DNA of 7,405 nucleotides from Marvinbryantia sp964455335 (GTDB lineage Bacteria > Bacillota > Clostridia > Lachnospirales > Lachnospiraceae). The translations under genes and the position numbers were made by a program. Positions within the stretch are counted from its first letter, which is position 1. Each line of letters begins with the position of its first letter. Positions 4,854 through 7,405 of the stretch are shown here, piece by piece. The DNA lies in the NCBI GenBank assembly GCA_964455335.1, contig CAYVVW010000100.1, forward strand, positions 1-7,405, given 5' to 3'. The notes under the pieces are model-generated. The model made no database searches. It saw nothing but the letters and a program-made list of their open reading frames with translations, and was not told the origin of the DNA.

Positions 4854-5524
4854 AAAGCCTCCCCTTCCAACACGTATCCCTTCCCCCGGACATTGCGTAT
4901 GGCGTGCCGCAATCCGATTTCCGCCATGCTTTTGCGCAGCCTGCTGATGTTGACCTGGAGAATATTCTCATCCACAAATTCCTGTGTGCCCCAGACGGCG
5001 GTCAGCAGCGCCGCCTTGCTGACCACTTCGGGAAATTGCTCCATCAGCACTTGCAAAATTTTCCCCTCGGTCTCCGCAAGCGCCCGCGCGTGGCCGCCGT
5101 ACATCAGCTTATACGCGTCCGCATCCAGAGAAAGCCCGCCCACGGTGCGCAGCGGTCGCATCCTGCCCCACGTCTGCAACAGCCGCGCCACCCGCGCAAG
5201 GAGCCGATCCGGATGGCACGGTTTTGTGAGAAAATCGTCAGCCCCAAGGCCAAGCGCGGTCAGCTCGTCGGCCAGGCTGTCCCGCGCCGTCAGGATCAGG
5301 ATCGGATAGGCCGCCTTTTTCTTTAGGCTCTTGCAAAGTTCATAACCGGAGCGGTATGGCAAGGCGACATCCAGCACAAGCAGGTCTGGCCGCAGGGCGT
5401 CAATCTCCGCTTCCACCGCCTCAAAAGACTCCGGGGCGGCCGCCTCATATCCTGCTTTTGCAAACGTATGCGCCAATTCCTCCCGCAGATAGCGGTCATC
5501 CTCCACAATCACAATCCGGTACAC
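4850..5524 (-). CDS. OmpR/PhoB-type response regulator, BceR-like
   Basis: This 224-residue regulator has a receiver domain (1 to about 115) with acidic pocket VEDD (D9, D10), phospho-acceptor D52 in LVLDVALP, T79 in LTARDS and K101 in FLTKPCHPD. After a short linker comes a winged-helix DNA-binding domain (about 125-224) with VDENILQVNISRLRKSM (184-200) as recognition region and IRNVRGKGYVLE at the end. Every key residue is present. Phosphorylated by the adjacent kinase, it would activate a Bce-type transporter operon, whose target site is expected upstream of the ABC genes outside the window. The start is a GTG (5524-5522) with GGAGGG (5536-5531) 6 nt upstream; the ATG at 5530 is out of frame. 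It lies 68 nt downstream of the permease stop, across a repeat array, and overlaps the kinase by 4 bp. Confidence 0.93.
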   Translation of the reverse strand: MYRIVIVEDDRYLREELAHTFAKAGYEAAAPESFEAVEAEIDALRPDLLVLDVALPYRSGYELCKSLKKKAAYPILILTARDSLADELTALGLGADDFLTKPCHPDRLLARVARLLQTWGRMRPLRTVGGLSLDADAYKLMYGGHARALAETEGKILQVLMEQFPEVVSKAALLTAVWGTQEFVDENILQVNISRLRKSMAEIGLRHAIRNVRGKGYVLEGEAL

Positions 5525-5530
5525 AGCATT

Positions 5531-5536
5531 CCCTCC
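5531..5536 (-). promoter_or_regulatory. Shine-Dalgarno site supporting a GTG start for the regulator
   Basis: GGAGGG on the minus strand ends 6 nt before the GTG at 5524. It sits at the boundary of the first unit of the 32-bp repeat array. The equivalent GGAGG in the unit next to the permease (5600-5596) encodes the permease's last two arginines instead. Confidence 0.75.
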
Positions 5537-5624
5537 GATCTTGGATTTCCATTCGCGCGATTACTTCCGATTCTGAATTTCCACTCGCGCAATTACCTCC
5601 GATCCTGCATTTCCATTCGCGCAA
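5537..5624. repeat. 32-bp tandem repeat, about 2.75 copies, at the permease / regulator junction
   Basis: Units at 5537-5568, 5569-5600 and 5601-5624 (partial) begin GATCTTGG, GATTCTGA and GATCCTGC, and each holds ATTTCCAYTCGCGC. Units 1 and 2 match at 26 of 32 positions, with all six differences transitions. Units 2 and 3 match at 21 of 24. Read on the minus strand, the units encode ARMEMQDRR (real permease end), ARVEIQNRK-stop and ARMEIQDRR, but in different frames because 32 is not a multiple of three. The array therefore arose by copying the permease 3' end into the gap before the regulator. Confidence 0.85.
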
Positions 5625-7405
5625 CTTCCCGGCAGGCCACGCGTTTCACAATCGCAATATAAACCACTTCCAACAGGGCAAAACAGGCAAGCGCGGCCGC
5701 AGAAATCAGCGCGGTCTTTGCCATGGAAGCGCCCACCGGCAGCCTGGCAAAGCTCGTAAACATCGTCACAATCGCCGCCGCGCCGCTGCACAGCGCCGTA
5801 GAGAGCACCAGCACAAAGTAAACACCGATCTGCTTTTTCACGGAGCGGCACATATCCTCCACCTCCGCACCCAGCAAAAACAACGTCTCATAACGGTGCT
5901 TTGTCCGGCGCTGCCCGATCAGATATTTCAGCCCAATCACCGTATTGGCGATCAGCCAGAACAGGCTGCCGAGGTAAATCGTCAGGTAGCTTGCCGCCAC
6001 CGCATAAAACAGATTCCGCCCAATCCCGACAAGGTAGCTCTCATAGGCGATTCCCGTCCTGGCGATCCGATCGCCCGCCTCTTGCACCGCCTGCATCAGC
6101 CCCATCTGTTTCACCACGTCGTCGCCCAGCCGCACAATCATGCAAAACGGCTCCGTCTCCATAGCAAGACGCGCATACAGATCGTCCGGCACAACCAGCG
6201 CAAGGTACAAATTGATGGTGCGATCTGCCACAACATTGTCAAAATAAAGCGTGGGGAGCATCTCGTGCCTCACGCCGTCTATGCCGATGGACAGCCCCTT
6301 GCCAAGTGCTTTTTGGATGCGGATTCCAAAATCTCCATCGTTCGCAAGAGAGGAATAGACCGCCACTTTCCCGCCGGACAAATCAAGCGTTTCCTTCCCC
6401 GCGTCCTGCAAAACATGGTTGTAAGACGTTTGGGAAATGACATATTCCACGTGCAGCTGCTCCCCGATCACGGCCGATCCCGTCTGCGAAAGCGCCTGCT
6501 CCATTTCTCCCAAATCAAACGCGTGTTCCTCATCGCGGTAATACCCCTTTTTTACCATCGAAAGGTACATCGGGTAACTCTCTTTTGTCATTTCGCGGAT
6601 GCCGTCCGACTGCAAACAGGCATCGATTTCCTCGTCCGTTCCGAAAAGGGAAAAATCCACGCTTCGGCTGCTGGTCGATCGCCCCATTCCCATGGAAATG
6701 CCATAGGAAATCCATGCAAGCGCCATCATCAAAAGCAGGGAAGAAACCGCCAGGGATTTGTGCTGCGAGAGGACATTTTCCTGCACCTGCCTCGCCGTAA
6801 ATGTCTCCAATCCCACCGCGTCGGGGCTTTTCCGGCGGATGCGCCTTCCCAAAAAACCGCCCAGTCCGCGGTAAAAAAAGAACGTGCCGCCTATCCCAAG
6901 CACGACGACGGCAAGCGCCACGCGCACAGACAATGACTGCAGCTCGCACACGCCAAGGTAGTATGCGGCGAGCAAAAGCACGATCCCAAAAAAGAAGAAA
7001 GCCATGCTTTTCCCCTTGGAAGAAATCGCCTGCCTTTTCGCGTCGCCCGTTTGGAAAAATTCCGCCGGTTCTGTTTTCCCAAATCCCACGCAAATGAAAA
7101 AAACAGACAAAAGCTGCACCGCGATAAAGCCGCATATCGTCCACAATACCGCATCCCGCGAGATCGCAATCTGATGCCCGAGGATGCCAAGCCCCACGAG
7201 TTTCGCCGTGGCAAGGCTGACGCCCTCTGTCAAAAATAATGCCACGGGAAGCCCAATCAGCAGCGAGATCACGCCGCTCCACAGCGTCTCGCCAAACAGC
7301 ATGGCAAACAGGCGGCTTTTTCTCATGCCCAGCATCAGGTACAGGCCCAATTCCCGCCTGCGGCTGTCCGTCTGGTAGCGGTACGCAAAATAGACGAGGA
7401 AAAAC
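5593..7405 (-). CDS. BceB-like ABC transporter permease (FtsX family), N-terminus beyond window
   Basis: Visible are 603 residues; the open frame reads off the right edge, beginning FFLVYFAYRYQTDSRRRELG. The TTG at 7350 is not a start. Numbered from the edge, the fragment shows the end of one membrane helix (1-8), helices at about 42-59, 87-107, 133-152, 160-180 and 219-238, a large extracellular domain (about 240-463), then helices at about 465-488, 526-549 and 563-587. This fits the ten-helix BceB layout with its roughly 200-residue outer domain between helices 7 and 8, helix 1 being missing. The RRRELGLYLMLGMRKSRLF segment and YETLFLLGAEVEDMCRSVKKQ are typical cytoplasmic coupling regions. 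Such permeases, with an ABC ATPase, protect against cell-wall-active peptides such as bacitracin or lantibiotics and signal to a BceS kinase. The order permease-regulator-kinase supports this role; the ATPase gene should lie upstream, outside the window. The last codons lie in a tandem repeat. Confidence 0.9.
   Translation of the reverse strand, partial: FFLVYFAYRYQTDSRRRELGLYLMLGMRKSRLFAMLFGETLWSGVISLLIGLPVALFLTEGVSLATAKLVGLGILGHQIAISRDAVLWTICGFIAVQLLSVFFICVGFGKTEPAEFFQTGDAKRQAISSKGKSMAFFFFGIVLLLAAYYLGVCELQSLSVRVALAVVVLGIGGTFFFYRGLGGFLGRRIRRKSPDAVGLETFTARQVQENVLSQHKSLAVSSLLLMMALAWISYGISMGMGRSTSSRSVDFSLFGTDEEIDACLQSDGIREMTKESYPMYLSMVKKGYYRDEEHAFDLGEMEQALSQTGSAVIGEQLHVEYVISQTSYNHVLQDAGKETLDLSGGKVAVYSSLANDGDFGIRIQKALGKGLSIGIDGVRHEMLPTLYFDNVVADRTINLYLALVVPDDLYARLAMETEPFCMIVRLGDDVVKQMGLMQAVQEAGDRIARTGIAYESYLVGIGRNLFYAVAASYLTIYLGSLFWLIANTVIGLKYLIGQRRTKHRYETLFLLGAEVEDMCRSVKKQIGVYFVLVLSTALCSGAAAIVTMFTSFARLPVGASMAKTALISAAALACFALLEVVYIAIVKRVACREVARMEMQDRR

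Noticed and set aside
4221..5309. Rightward open frame of 362 codons
   Set aside because: It is antisense to the kinase and regulator genes, which have complete conserved motifs; it is a shadow of their codon bias.
5537..5632. Repeat array considered as a CRISPR remnant
   Set aside because: The units abut with no unique spacers, no cas genes are near, and the unit is a copy of the permease 3' coding end.
5356..6936. Rightward open frame of 526 codons, rich in Arg, His and Pro
   Set aside because: It is antisense to the permease and regulator. Its composition is that of a GC-rich shadow frame, with no domain or ribosome site.

Overview
The window looks like a chromosomal segment from a mid-GC member of the Bacillota, most likely a gut-type Clostridia. 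This rests on the gene families (DUF4143-type ATPase, DUF3791 protein, BceS-like kinase with a FtsX/BceB-like permease), strong AGGAGG-type ribosome binding sites and sigma-A style promoters. The genus cannot be told from sequence alone. I found no rRNA, tRNA, CRISPR array, insertion sequence or phage gene.

Layout, left to right. (1) The 5' part of a DUF3791 gene runs leftward off the window edge (1-181). A 304-bp divergent control region follows (182-485), with a good rightward promoter and a 14-bp palindrome. (2) A complete DUF4143-family AAA+ ATPase reads rightward (486-1820). (3) It converges on a leftward GH5 family glycoside hydrolase without a signal peptide (1851-2873). The junction of these two genes is a 35-bp tandem duplication. 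(4) A divergent promoter region (2874-3151) carries a palindrome over the predicted GH5 transcription start and a rightward promoter with perfect TTGACA and TATAAT boxes. (5) That promoter drives an uncharacterised 212-residue protein (3152-3790). Its reading frame appears to be broken by a +1 shift just before the stop, with a protein-like tail continuing to 3851. (6) A leftward operon fills the rest: a 5'-truncated BceB-like permease (5593-7405), an OmpR-type response regulator (4850-5524) and a BceS-like intramembrane-sensing kinase (3858-4853). The regulator and kinase overlap by 4 bp (ATGA). Between permease and regulator lie about three copies of a 32-bp repeat that carries the permease's last codons and the regulator's Shine-Dalgarno sequence.

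How the genes fit together. Permease, regulator and kinase form a recognisable Bce-type peptide-antibiotic sensing and detoxification module. The permease's large extracellular domain would engage a cell-wall-active peptide and signal through the kinase, which has almost no extracellular loop of its own. The ABC ATPase partner is expected just beyond the right edge. The other genes look like independent accessory units. I see no convincing new multi-gene system. The most unusual signals are the two short tandem duplications at gene 3' ends, whose copies differ almost only by transitions, and the apparent frameshift with prfB-like geometry in the uncharacterised gene.
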